9,727 bases of DNA from NBML01 sp029939535 (GTDB taxonomy: Bacteria > Desulfobacterota > Desulfobacteria > Desulfobacterales > Desulfobacteraceae): positions 1 through 9,727 of the forward strand of contig JAOZST010000141.1 in NCBI GenBank assembly GCA_029939535.1. The letters run 5' to 3'. The translations under genes and the position numbers were made by a program. Within the stretch, counting starts at the first letter, position 1. The number at the start of each line of letters is the position of its first letter. The notes below the pieces were generated by a model, which was not told where the DNA came from, searched no databases, and saw only the letters and a list, made by a program, of their open reading frames with translations. This document shows positions 1-6,790 of this stretch, piece after piece.

Positions 1-34
1 AATTTTGAACTATAAATTTTTTTTGGACGAACCG

Positions 35-54
35 TTTGAACAAATTTGAACAAA
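35..54. repeat. Two adjacent 10-bp direct repeats upstream of the TRAP gene
   Basis: TTTGAACAAA occurs twice back to back, ending 4 bp before the start of the ribosome binding site of the TRAP gene. A partial copy (TTTTGAACTA) lies at 3-12. The position between a presumed promoter and the gene would suit an operator or untranslated leader element, but no function can be shown. Low sequence complexity makes chance a real possibility. Confidence 0.45.
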
Positions 55-72
55 AACAAAGGAGATTGTACA

Positions 73-1089
73 ATGAAAAAAAGAAATTGGGTAGTAATGT
101 TTTCCTTAATTTTTCTTGCCATCTTTGTAACCTTTGGCATGTCCCCAGTACATGCAAAAACCATTAAACTCACCTATTCCAATTTTTTTCCTCCAACCCA
201 TATCCAGAGCAAGCTGGCCCAGTCATGGTGCGATGAAGTAAAAAAACGCACCAATGGAGCTGTGGAGATAGAGTATTACCCTGCCCAGTCTCTTACAAAG
301 GCAAAACAGGTGTATGACGGTGTGGTTTCAGGATTGTCTGATATGGGGCTCTGCCTGTTCGGGTATACAAGGGGCCGTTTCCCTTTGATGGAAGCCGTGG
401 ATCTTCCCCTTGGGTATAAAACAGGTATGGTTGCAACAATCGTTGCCAATTCCTTTTATGAAAAATTCAAACCCAAAGAGCTGGATGATGTCCAGGTGAT
501 GTATCTCCATGCCCATGGCCCAGGTCTTTTATATACCAAAGAAAAACCTGTGAATATAATGGACGATCTAAAGGGAGTGAAAATCAGGTCCCACGGCACA
601 ACTGCAAAAGTGGTTAAGGCTCTCGGTGGTGTAGCCGTTACCATGCCAATGCCTGAACTCTATCAGAGCCTTCAAAAAGGGGTGGTGGACGGAGCAATTT
701 ATCCCATGGAAGTCAACAAGGGATGGAGAATGGCAGATGTAGTAAAATATGGTACATTTGATTATCCCATCGCCAATACCTCCACATTTTTTGTTGTCAT
801 GAATAAGGGCAAATGGGCTTCCCTGTCCGATGATGTTAAGAGTATAATTACGGAAATAAATAAAATCTGGATTGTGAAACACGGCCAGGCCTGGGATACA
901 AGTGATTCTGAAGGTGAAGAATTTCTGATTTCCAAGGGAGGAGAGCTGATCACCTTGACAGACCAGGAGGGTGAAAAGTGGAAAACAGCCATTGAGCCTG
1001 TTATTGAGGATTATATACAAAAAACAGAAAAAATGGGTCTGCCAGCCAGGGCAGGTGTGGATTTTATAAAAAGATTCCTGGAAGATTAG
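73..1089 (+). CDS. TRAP transporter solute-binding protein, DctP family
   Basis: This 338-residue protein is an exported substrate-binding component of a tripartite ATP-independent periplasmic (TRAP) transporter. ATG at 73 is chosen over an in-frame TTG at 46 because AAAGGAG ends 8 nt before it and because a clean Sec signal peptide then begins the protein: basic MKKR, a hydrophobic core at about 6-22, and likely cleavage after VHA at residue 28. Family marks are LTYSNFFPPTH at 33-43, the LKGVKIRS segment at 166-173 whose Arg172 fits the ligand-carboxylate-binding Arg of DctP proteins, and the motif YQSLQKGVVDGA at 197-208. Length is typical. The usual substrate is an organic acid or another carboxylate-bearing solute, but it cannot be specified here. 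No DctQ or DctM membrane gene follows: the next gene is unrelated and lies after a repeat-containing gap. The membrane partners may be upstream of the window or elsewhere. Confidence 0.93.
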   Translation: MKKRNWVVMFSLIFLAIFVTFGMSPVHAKTIKLTYSNFFPPTHIQSKLAQSWCDEVKKRTNGAVEIEYYPAQSLTKAKQVYDGVVSGLSDMGLCLFGYTRGRFPLMEAVDLPLGYKTGMVATIVANSFYEKFKPKELDDVQVMYLHAHGPGLLYTKEKPVNIMDDLKGVKIRSHGTTAKVVKALGGVAVTMPMPELYQSLQKGVVDGAIYPMEVNKGWRMADVVKYGTFDYPIANTSTFFVVMNKGKWASLSDDVKSIITEINKIWIVKHGQAWDTSDSEGEEFLISKGGELITLTDQEGEKWKTAIEPVIEDYIQKTEKMGLPARAGVDFIKRFLED

Positions 1090-1122
1090 CACCAGACAAT
1101 TAAATAGTATAAGAATTTGCAT

Positions 1123-1192
1123 TTAGCCCTTAGCCATTAGCCATTAGGCTTTAGCCAACAGCTAATGGCTAAAAGCTCGCGCGATAGAGCGC
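1123..1192. repeat. TTAGCCA heptamer tandem repeat with hairpin arms
   Basis: Five contiguous 7-bp units begin at 1123, 1130, 1137, 1144 and 1151 (TTAGCCC, TTAGCCA, TTAGCCA, TTAGGCT, TTAGCCA). The 12 bases at 1130-1141 are perfectly inverted at 1161-1172 (GCTAATGGCTAA), with a smaller GGCT-TT-AGCC hairpin in the loop at 1147-1156. A GC-rich dyad follows: GCTC at 1175-1178 pairs with GAGC at 1187-1190. No T-run follows the stems, so it is not a classical terminator. It may be a dispersed extragenic repeat, or it may stabilise the 3' end of the TRAP mRNA. Confidence 0.7.
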
Positions 1193-1201
1193 TAATTTAA
1201 A

Positions 1202-1218
1202 TCAGGATAATTCAGGAT
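1202..1218. repeat. Short direct repeat TCAGGAT, 10-bp period
   Basis: TCAGGAT occurs at 1202-1208 and again at 1212-1218, exactly one helical turn apart, about 70 bp upstream of the metallo-beta-lactamase gene. Helically phased repeats in that position can be protein-binding sites. No clear -35/-10 pair was found beside them, so this is only a candidate. Confidence 0.25.
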
Positions 1219-1285
1219 GGGAAACAAAATATTTTCTTATTTTATATTGAAATTATGATGTTTTCCATCCCTGGGAGCAATTCAA

Positions 1286-2239
1286 ATGGAAAAAGAGATG
1301 GTAAATCTGCGTCAGGCAGATGAAGTAGAAGTTACAATTCTTGTGGATAATTTTTCCGATGTGCTTTTGCCGGGGAATAATAGTGTTATCCGACCTCCCC
1401 TTGCCAAAGAGGGTGTGATCCCAAAAAACGCGCTGCTGGCTGAGCATGGGCTTTCCCTGCTGGTAAAGGTTACAATGGAAGGGGAAACCCATTCCATCAT
1501 ACTGGATACAGGCTATACAAATGTGGCAGTTCCCCATAACCTTGAATACCTGGGGCTGACACTGGAAGATGTCGAAGCAATTGTCCTCAGTCATGGTCAT
1601 ATGGATCATGTCGGGGCACTAAAGGAGATTCTGGGTGTAACTGGACCGGGAACAAAACTTATCTTGCATCCAGATGCTTTTTTATCCCGCTCCATTGAAT
1701 TTTCTACAGATCAGCTGATCTCTTTTCCTGAATTTCCTTCCAGGGATGAACTTACGGATTGGGGGGCCGATGTACAGGAAAACAGAAAACCTCTTCTGCT
1801 GGCCAATGATTCTATCCTGGTGACCGGGGAAGTAGCCCGCATCACTGAATTTGAAAAAGGGATGCCAGGTGCCCTGATCAAACAAAATGGTGAATTTATC
1901 CCGGATACATTCAAAGATGATCAGTCCCTGGTTATCAACCTTGGTAAAAAAGGGTTGGTTGTGATTTCAGGATGCGCCCATTCCGGCATTATAAATTCTG
2001 TTTTATATGCCAGAGAATTGACCGGCCAAAAAAAGGTCTGTGCAGTAATTGGAGGGTTTCATTTAAGCGGGGCTGCCATGGAACCCTCCATGAAACCGAC
2101 AATTAAAGAGATGAAAAAAATGTCTCTGCAATTGATAACCCCCATGCATTGTACAGGCTTTAAGGCAATTTCACGATTTGCAACTGAGCTGCCCCATGCT
2201 TTTGTGCTCAGCAGTGTGGGCACCAGGATAATACTTTAA
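1286..2239 (+). CDS. Metallo-beta-lactamase-fold metallohydrolase, DHPS-like/MJ0301-like group
   Basis: This 317-residue cytosolic protein has the complete metal-binding set of the metallo-beta-lactamase fold. HGHMDH at 103-108 supplies His103, His105, Asp107 and His108, followed by His232 in SGCAHSG, His259 in GGFHLSG and His288 in PMHCTG. The N-terminal VTILVDN and LLAEHGLSLLV segments, the TGEVARITEFE stretch (180-190) and DDQSLVI (211-217) are typical of the group often annotated as 7,8-dihydropterin-6-yl-methyl-4-(beta-D-ribofuranosyl)aminobenzene 5'-phosphate synthase. Few of these have proven substrates, so a pterin-related role should not be assumed. The start is supported by GGGAG at 1273-1277, 8 nt upstream; Met5 (1298) is an alternative. 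The gene lies 196 bp after the TRAP gene and its stop is 9 bp from the stop of the convergent ABC operon. There is no signal peptide. Confidence 0.9.
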   Translation: MEKEMVNLRQADEVEVTILVDNFSDVLLPGNNSVIRPPLAKEGVIPKNALLAEHGLSLLVKVTMEGETHSIILDTGYTNVAVPHNLEYLGLTLEDVEAIVLSHGHMDHVGALKEILGVTGPGTKLILHPDAFLSRSIEFSTDQLISFPEFPSRDELTDWGADVQENRKPLLLANDSILVTGEVARITEFEKGMPGALIKQNGEFIPDTFKDDQSLVINLGKKGLVVISGCAHSGIINSVLYARELTGQKKVCAVIGGFHLSGAAMEPSMKPTIKEMKKMSLQLITPMHCTGFKAISRFATELPHAFVLSSVGTRIIL

Positions 2240-2248
2240 AAGTCCAGG

Positions 2249-4102
2249 TTAAATTATTTCCTTTTGCAGTAAATGATGGTATTCCCCCTGGAGGGCAACC
2301 AGTTCACTGTGGGAGCCCTGTTCCCTGATTTCGCCATCCCTGAGCAGAATGATCGTATCGCATTCCCGTATGGTGGAAAGCCTGTGGGCAATGATGATGG
2401 AAAGTCTGCCCTTCATGAGTTTTTTCATGGCATCATGGACTTTTTGTTCTGACTGGGAATCCATGTAGGAGGTGGCCTCGTCAAAGATGATGAGATCAGG
2501 ATCAAAGGCAAAGGCCCTGGCAATGCACACCAATTGTTTTTCTCCGCTGGAAAGGGGCTGCCCTCCTTCCCTGACCCTTGTATCAAGGCCTGCAAATTTT
2601 TCAAAAAGGAAGGAGCAGTTGGCTTTTTCCAAAGCTGCTTCAAGACCTGCATCCTCCTGTAAATTTTTCTGAGGCTTGATGTTTTCCCTTATAGTCCCGG
2701 AAAAAAGGATTGGGTCCTGCATCACAAGAGCGGTTCTGGCCCTGATATCTTTTATATCCATTGAATTGTGGGCAAGGCCGTTGATGAGAATATTTCCTGA
2801 GTTTGCTCTATAAAAACCAGTTAAAAGGTTGATGATCGAACTCTTGCCGGACCCGGTCTGGCCTGCAATGCCAATGGATTTTCCCTTGTCCAGGGTAAAG
2901 GAGATTTCTTTGAGTACAGGTTTTTTGCGAATGTAGGCAAAGTTGACGTTTTCAAATTTTATTCTGTCTATTTTTCCAAGGGGAGTGCGGGTTTGGGTAT
3001 CCCGTTCCCGGGCCTTTGGAATCTGCATGACAATTACGATACGCTCTGCCGAGGCCAGGGCATTCTGGAGCAGGTTGAATTTTTCCGATAATTCCCTTAA
3101 GGGTCTGAAAAATAACTTCATATAAGTCAAAAAAGCCACCAGTTCTCCCAGGGTCAGGGTCTGGTCCATGACGGAGAAACTTCCTGCCCATAGAATAATG
3201 GCAATGCTGATGACTCCCAGAAAACCAATAAAAGGCATGAATACGGCAAAGATTTTGATCTGGAACATGGCAGCTGTAAAATGTTCCTGATTGAGCTGCT
3301 TGAATCGTTTTATGAAACGGTTTTTGCTTGCGGTGGTCTGGATGATTTTAATACCGGTGATACCCTCGGAAAAACTGTGGTTGATTTCCGCAATTTTCTG
3401 GCGGATGGTCCTGAAGGCATTTCGCAAGACCTTTGAAAAGCCCTTGATACTGACCATGATTATGGGGACAATCAGGGAAAGGTAAAAAGCCAGACCTGCA
3501 TTGATGGAAAACATCACCCCCAGGATGCCGATCATGAGGACAAGATCCTTAAAAATAAATACAAGGATACTGGTAAACATTTCATTCATGTTTTCAATGT
3601 CCCCTGCCACCCTGGAAACCAACCGGCCGCTGGAATTTTTGTCAAAATAGGATACAGGCAGGAAGGTCATATGGGAAAACAGGGCACACCGCAGTTTTAA
3701 AATGATTTTTTGACCTGTATATTCCATGAAAAGGGACTGGCAGAAATCAAAGGCAAAGGCAATGGCGGTAACACCGGCAAAAAACAGGCAGAACCCTCTA
3801 AAGGAAGTTATTTCAACGCCTCCAATGTTTACCCCTGTTTCAGCGTCCACAGGCAGGATAAAACCGTCAAAGGCCCTTTGGGTCAAAAGTGGCATGAGCA
3901 GTTCAAAAAAAGTAACCATGAAGACCAGGAGGGTGGTCAGAATCAGCATCCAGGAATAGGGACGGATAAATGGCCACAAAGCCCTTGCTATGGTCAGGTT
4001 TCCCAGGCTGATTTCTTTTTCTTCAACGGCCTTTTTTTTCATGGCCTTTCTTCCCATGGTCTTTTTTTTCATGGATAGGGTTCTGTCCTTGTCAGCTGCC
4101 AT
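2249..4102 (-). CDS. ABC exporter half-transporter with the catalytic (Glu) Walker B, second gene of heterodimer operon
   Basis: This is a 617-residue type I ABC exporter half: an N-terminal membrane domain (about 42-345, several hydrophobic spans) fused to an ATPase domain. Visible ATPase motifs are Walker A GQTGSGKS at 414-421, Q-loop Gln462, Walker B LIIFDE with Asp541 and catalytic Glu542, and His573 in the H-loop (IIAHRLS). The signature motif is altered: LSSGEKQ at 517-523 instead of LSGGQ. The start at 4102 is chosen because GAGGA precedes it and it overlaps the upstream gene's end by 11 bp, which suggests translational coupling. A longer reading frame from 4159 would overlap by 68 bp and lacks this support. 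A Lys-rich N-terminal segment (about 11-29) precedes the membrane domain. The protein probably pairs with the product of 4092-5819 to export a lipid, drug or peptide; the substrate is unknown. Confidence 0.93.
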   Translation of the reverse strand: MAADKDRTLSMKKKTMGRKAMKKKAVEEKEISLGNLTIARALWPFIRPYSWMLILTTLLVFMVTFFELLMPLLTQRAFDGFILPVDAETGVNIGGVEITSFRGFCLFFAGVTAIAFAFDFCQSLFMEYTGQKIILKLRCALFSHMTFLPVSYFDKNSSGRLVSRVAGDIENMNEMFTSILVFIFKDLVLMIGILGVMFSINAGLAFYLSLIVPIIMVSIKGFSKVLRNAFRTIRQKIAEINHSFSEGITGIKIIQTTASKNRFIKRFKQLNQEHFTAAMFQIKIFAVFMPFIGFLGVISIAIILWAGSFSVMDQTLTLGELVAFLTYMKLFFRPLRELSEKFNLLQNALASAERIVIVMQIPKARERDTQTRTPLGKIDRIKFENVNFAYIRKKPVLKEISFTLDKGKSIGIAGQTGSGKSSIINLLTGFYRANSGNILINGLAHNSMDIKDIRARTALVMQDPILFSGTIRENIKPQKNLQEDAGLEAALEKANCSFLFEKFAGLDTRVREGGQPLSSGEKQLVCIARAFAFDPDLIIFDEATSYMDSQSEQKVHDAMKKLMKGRLSIIIAHRLSTIRECDTIILLRDGEIREQGSHSELVALQGEYHHLLQKEII

Positions 4103-5819
4103 GGGCTTCCTCAAATTGCTGGGCCTGGAAAGAATCCCTGTAAAATTTATTGGAGACAATGAGGTCTTTGTGGCAGCCCTGACCGGAAATAATGCCTTTG
4201 TCTAAAATATAGATCTCATCACAGGATGCAAGGGCTGCAAGCCTGTGGGAAATGATGATAAGAGTTGCGTTCTGATTCATGGCGCTGAGCCTGGAGATAA
4301 CGGTCTGGGCAGTCTGGGTATCCAGCTGGCTTACAGGATCATCCAGAATAATAATTTTTTTTTCAAGAGTCAGGGTGCGTGCCAGGGCCACCCTTTGTTT
4401 CTGGCCCCCTGATAATGTCATTCCCCGTTCTCCCACAATGGTCTGGATTTTATGGGGCATGGCATCAATGGTATCCATCAGGTCGCAGGCATGGAGGATT
4501 TGGTCAAGCCGGTTTTTTTGGACATCCCTTCCCATGACTATGTTTTCTTCCAGGGTTCCTGAAAAAAGAAAGGGCTCCTGGGGCATGAGTGCCATATTGC
4601 TTCGCAGATCATCAGGGTCAAGGTTTTTGATTTCATGATCATCAATATAAAGCCTGCCTGAGTTAAGATCATAGAGCCTGGGAATCAGCTGAATCAGGGA
4701 GGTTTTGCCGCTGCCCGGAGGCCCTGTGATACCTATTCTGGTGCCTGGCTTTATATCCATGGAAATATTGGTCAACACGGGATTTTTTTTGTCATAGGAA
4801 AATCCAGCCTTTTCAAATCGTATTCCTCCTTTTATTTTTGCAGGCTGGGCCGAAAAATCCAGAGCCGTTATCGAGGGTCTGGCATCCAGGAGGATGTTGA
4901 TCCGTTTTAAGGATGCAAGCCCACGTTGGAAAATGTTGGTCATCCAGCCGATGGCAATAACTGGCCAGGCCAGCACTCCCAGGTATTGAAGAAAGGCCAC
5001 CAGCTCTCCAGGAGTCAGCCTCTGTTCCATTACCAGAAAACCCCCGTAGAACAGGATGATCAATGAGGACATATTAAAGAAAAGACCCAGCAAAGGTCGT
5101 AACAGAGCTGTAACAAATGCCCGTTTCAGATTTTTTTTAAAATAATCTGTTGAGGCATGCTCTACTTTTTGTCCGATGGTTTTTTCAAAATTAAAAACCT
5201 TGATCACCCGAATTCCAAAAAAACTTTCCCTGACCTGTTCCGTGAGCATGGAAAAGGATTCCTGGGCGGTTTTATGCAGAAGATGCATTTTGTTTCCCAG
5301 GTATTTGGTACAAAGGATTAAAAAGGGCATGGGGATCAAGGCCAGGGCAGTGAGTTTCGGGTCTGTCCAGACCATGATGCCTATGGTGGCCCCGCCCAGG
5401 AGGATGATATCCACCAGCCCGATGAGACCGAACCCGAAGGCCATGCGCACATGGTTGATATCCGAGGTTGCATGGGTCATGATATCCCCGGTCTTTACCC
5501 GGTCAAAATACGTCAGGTCCAATTCCATGATATGGGAAAAAAGATCATTGCGTATCCCCTTTTCAACATCCCTTGCAGATTCCATGAGCAGCATTCTCCA
5601 CCCATACCTGAGGCCTGCCATGGCAAGGCCCAAACCGGCAATGATAAGACATTGCTGGATGAGAACGGATCGGTCCACATGGGCTGAGGCCAGGGTGTCC
5701 ACTGCAATTTTAATGATCTGGGGAATGGCGAGCTGGGCAATGTCCACAAGGATCATGAAGCAAATGCCTGCCAGGATTTTACCCAGGTTTTTTTTAAAAT
5801 ATGGAAGGATGAGTTTCAA
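4092..5819 (-). CDS. ABC exporter half-transporter with degenerate Walker B (Asp for Glu), first gene of heterodimer operon
   Basis: This 575-residue membrane-ATPase fusion has hydrophobic spans at about 12-35, 55-70, 130-170 and 240-295. ATPase motifs are Walker A GPPGSGKT at 366-373, Q-loop Gln414, canonical signature LSGGQKQ at 469-475, Walker B IIILDD (Asp493) and His525. The residue after the Walker B Asp is Asp494, where an active exporter has Glu. This is the pattern of the degenerate subunit in heterodimeric exporters such as TM287/288 and BmrCD. The intact signature here should complete the catalytic site built on the partner's Glu542. The start is TTG at 5819 with AGGA 8 nt upstream. 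An in-frame TAG two codons upstream excludes a longer form. It is the first gene of a two-gene operon. Confidence 0.93.
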   Translation of the reverse strand: MKLILPYFKKNLGKILAGICFMILVDIAQLAIPQIIKIAVDTLASAHVDRSVLIQQCLIIAGLGLAMAGLRYGWRMLLMESARDVEKGIRNDLFSHIMELDLTYFDRVKTGDIMTHATSDINHVRMAFGFGLIGLVDIILLGGATIGIMVWTDPKLTALALIPMPFLILCTKYLGNKMHLLHKTAQESFSMLTEQVRESFFGIRVIKVFNFEKTIGQKVEHASTDYFKKNLKRAFVTALLRPLLGLFFNMSSLIILFYGGFLVMEQRLTPGELVAFLQYLGVLAWPVIAIGWMTNIFQRGLASLKRINILLDARPSITALDFSAQPAKIKGGIRFEKAGFSYDKKNPVLTNISMDIKPGTRIGITGPPGSGKTSLIQLIPRLYDLNSGRLYIDDHEIKNLDPDDLRSNMALMPQEPFLFSGTLEENIVMGRDVQKNRLDQILHACDLMDTIDAMPHKIQTIVGERGMTLSGGQKQRVALARTLTLEKKIIILDDPVSQLDTQTAQTVISRLSAMNQNATLIIISHRLAALASCDEIYILDKGIISGQGCHKDLIVSNKFYRDSFQAQQFEEAHGS

Positions 5820-5872
5820 TATCTATTTCCTGAAAAATGCTCAAAGCCCTGTTTTGCCAGTTTTTGAGTGAT

Positions 5873-6012
5873 TTTTATTGGCCATTATTTTANNNNNNNN
5901 NNNNNNNNNNNNNNNNNNNNNNNNNNNNNNNNNNNNNNNNNNNNNNNNNNNNNNNNNNNNNNNNNNNNNNNNNNNNNNNNNNNNNNNNNNNNTTTTATTG
6001 GCCATTATTTTA
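5873..6012. other. 100-N assembly gap flanked by identical 20-bp sequences
   Basis: Positions 5893-5992 are exactly 100 N, the conventional size for a gap of unknown length. The 20 bases immediately before it (5873-5892) and immediately after it (5993-6012) are identical, beginning TTTTATTGGCC. The simplest reading is two contig ends that overlap by 20 bp and were scaffolded without being merged, so no sequence may actually be missing. An unassembled repeat or insertion with a long target duplication is the less likely alternative. Confidence 0.9.
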
Positions 6013-6548
6013 ATGACCAGTACAAAATTCCTGATTCGTCTTTTTTATCAATAATTTTGATTAAATTATACACGAATTGTAATTGCCACCACAATGGGTG
6101 TCAAGGCAATTGCTATGTTTTATTACTTGTCACTGTGCATATATGCGGCTGGGGCCTTTGTATTACTTCAGTCATAACACAGAAGAATTATACATTTGAC
6201 TTTGATAAATTTGATTGGTGGAACAGTTTTGAAATAATTTCGACCTGTACGGATAGTCTAACCGCTGATATGGCTAAAAGCTGACCGCACAGGTAAAAAT
6301 TGTTTCCAGGGGTTTATAAAATTGAACTTTATTTTTATTGCTTTAATTCATTTGAAAAATCAAGTAGTTATAATATTTTGAACTATGTTTGTGCTCTTAG
6401 GTGTTCAAAAAAATAAACTTTTCCAAGGAAAAATAGCCTGCATTAAGTATAGGCGGGAAAGGGCAGAAAGGGCAAATTAAATAATTTGGGGAAAAATTAG
6501 TTGCAAAAACAAGACCTTGCATATATTCCATGGGACATTTTTATCCCA
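6013..6548. other. AT-rich non-coding stretch
   Basis: No convincing gene is present. An open frame runs through the gap to 6284 on the + strand, but it has no ribosome binding site or recognisable domain, and its composition is Cys/Ile/Asn-rich. The stretch holds a probable leftward promoter (6065-6094) and an imperfect dyad, ACCTGT at 6243-6248 with ACAGGT at 6289-6294, extended by CGG/CCG after one mismatch. It also holds a perfect 9-bp tandem duplication GAAAGGGCA at 6457-6474. No tRNA-like fold was recognised. Confidence 0.55.
6065..6094 (-). promoter_or_regulatory. Probable sigma-70-type promoter for the ABC operon
   Basis: Read on the - strand, a perfect TATAAT (-10, 6070-6065) lies 18 bp after TTGTGG (-35, 6094-6089). 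A perfect TTGACA lies further out (6104-6099), but at 28 bp spacing it cannot serve this -10. The inverted pair AATTGCC (6081-6087) / GGCAATT (6105-6111) surrounds the -35 hexamer and could be an operator. The promoter would give a leader of about 240 nt as drawn, or about 120 nt if the N gap is artificial. Confidence 0.45.
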
Positions 6549-6558
6549 TGGCATGGGA
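6528..6558. promoter_or_regulatory. Overlapping dyads CCATGGGA/TCCCATGG/CATGGGA, candidate operator
   Basis: CCATGGGA (6528-6535) and TCCCATGG (6544-6551) form a perfect 8-bp inverted repeat with an 8-nt spacer. The second arm also starts a 15-bp palindrome, TCCCATG-G-CATGGGA (6544-6558). The palindrome covers the -24 element of the sigma-54 promoter, so a protein bound there would be expected to block polymerase. A hairpin role is less likely because the element lies upstream of the predicted transcription start. Confidence 0.5.
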
Positions 6559-6564
6559 TTTGCT
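6549..6564 (+). promoter_or_regulatory. Sigma-54 (-24/-12) promoter
   Basis: TGGCATGGGATTTGCT matches the consensus TGGCAC-G-N4-TTGCW at every conserved position but one. The invariant GG (6550-6551) and GC (6562-6563) are separated by exactly 10 bp, as required. The predicted start of transcription is near 6575. The next gene on this strand encodes a sigma-54 activator (6791), so autoregulation or cross-regulation is plausible. A terminator at 6618-6659 lies between the two. Confidence 0.65.
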
Positions 6565-6617
6565 GTAATATCTATTCAGAATAAACAATAAATTTATTTT
6601 CATCTTTTTTTCCTTTT

Positions 6618-6659
6618 CCAAAAAAGGCTGCCCAAAATCAATCAGGCAGCCTTTTTTGG
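6618..6659 (+). terminator. Strong bidirectional intrinsic terminator or attenuator
   Basis: A perfect 15-bp stem is formed by CCAAAAAAGGCTGCC (6618-6632) and GGCAGCCTTTTTTGG (6645-6659), with a 12-nt AT-rich loop. On either strand the GGCTGCC core is followed by six T. It sits about 45 nt downstream of the predicted sigma-54 start and about 130 bp upstream of the regulator gene. It should therefore either end a short transcript or attenuate readthrough into that gene. No gene ending just upstream on the + strand explains it. Confidence 0.8.
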
Positions 6660-6691
6660 TTTTGCGTGTGTTTTTGGATACCTGAAGATAA

Positions 6692-6721
6692 TTGACAGAA
6701 TATGCCTGGATAGACTAAATA
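6692..6721 (+). promoter_or_regulatory. Possible sigma-70 promoter for the regulator gene
   Basis: A perfect TTGACA (6692-6697) is followed after 18 bp by TAAATA (6716-6721), a poor -10 match. It lies downstream of the terminator and about 70 bp before the regulator's start codon, so it would transcribe the gene independently of the sigma-54 promoter. The weak -10 limits confidence. Confidence 0.3.
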
Positions 6722-6790
6722 AAAACTGCATATATAGAAGTTTATGTCAAATTTGGGGAAGAAAAAAAAGAGAATCTAAGGAATTCATAA

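Noticed and set aside
35..54. CRISPR-like or iteron array
   Set aside because: Only two adjacent 10-bp copies exist with no spacers. This is a short duplication, not an array or an origin.
3710..4078. 122-residue + strand frame inside the ABC gene
   Set aside because: It is a shadow of the well-supported - strand ABC coding sequence, with no ribosome binding site or domain.
6099..6104. Perfect TTGACA (- strand) as the -35 box of the ABC promoter
   Set aside because: It is 28 bp from the only good -10 (TATAAT), far outside the usable 16-19 bp range; TTGTGG at 18 bp is used instead.
6270..6282. 13-bp match (ATGGCTAAAAGCT) to the hairpin repeat at 1165-1177
   Set aside because: A single exact match of this length is about what chance gives in a window this size, and the heptamer array and GC-rich dyad are absent here.
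5868..6284. Open frame running through the N gap on the + strand
   Set aside because: It depends on translating N bases, has no ribosome binding site and no recognisable domain, and its composition matches AT-rich spacer DNA.
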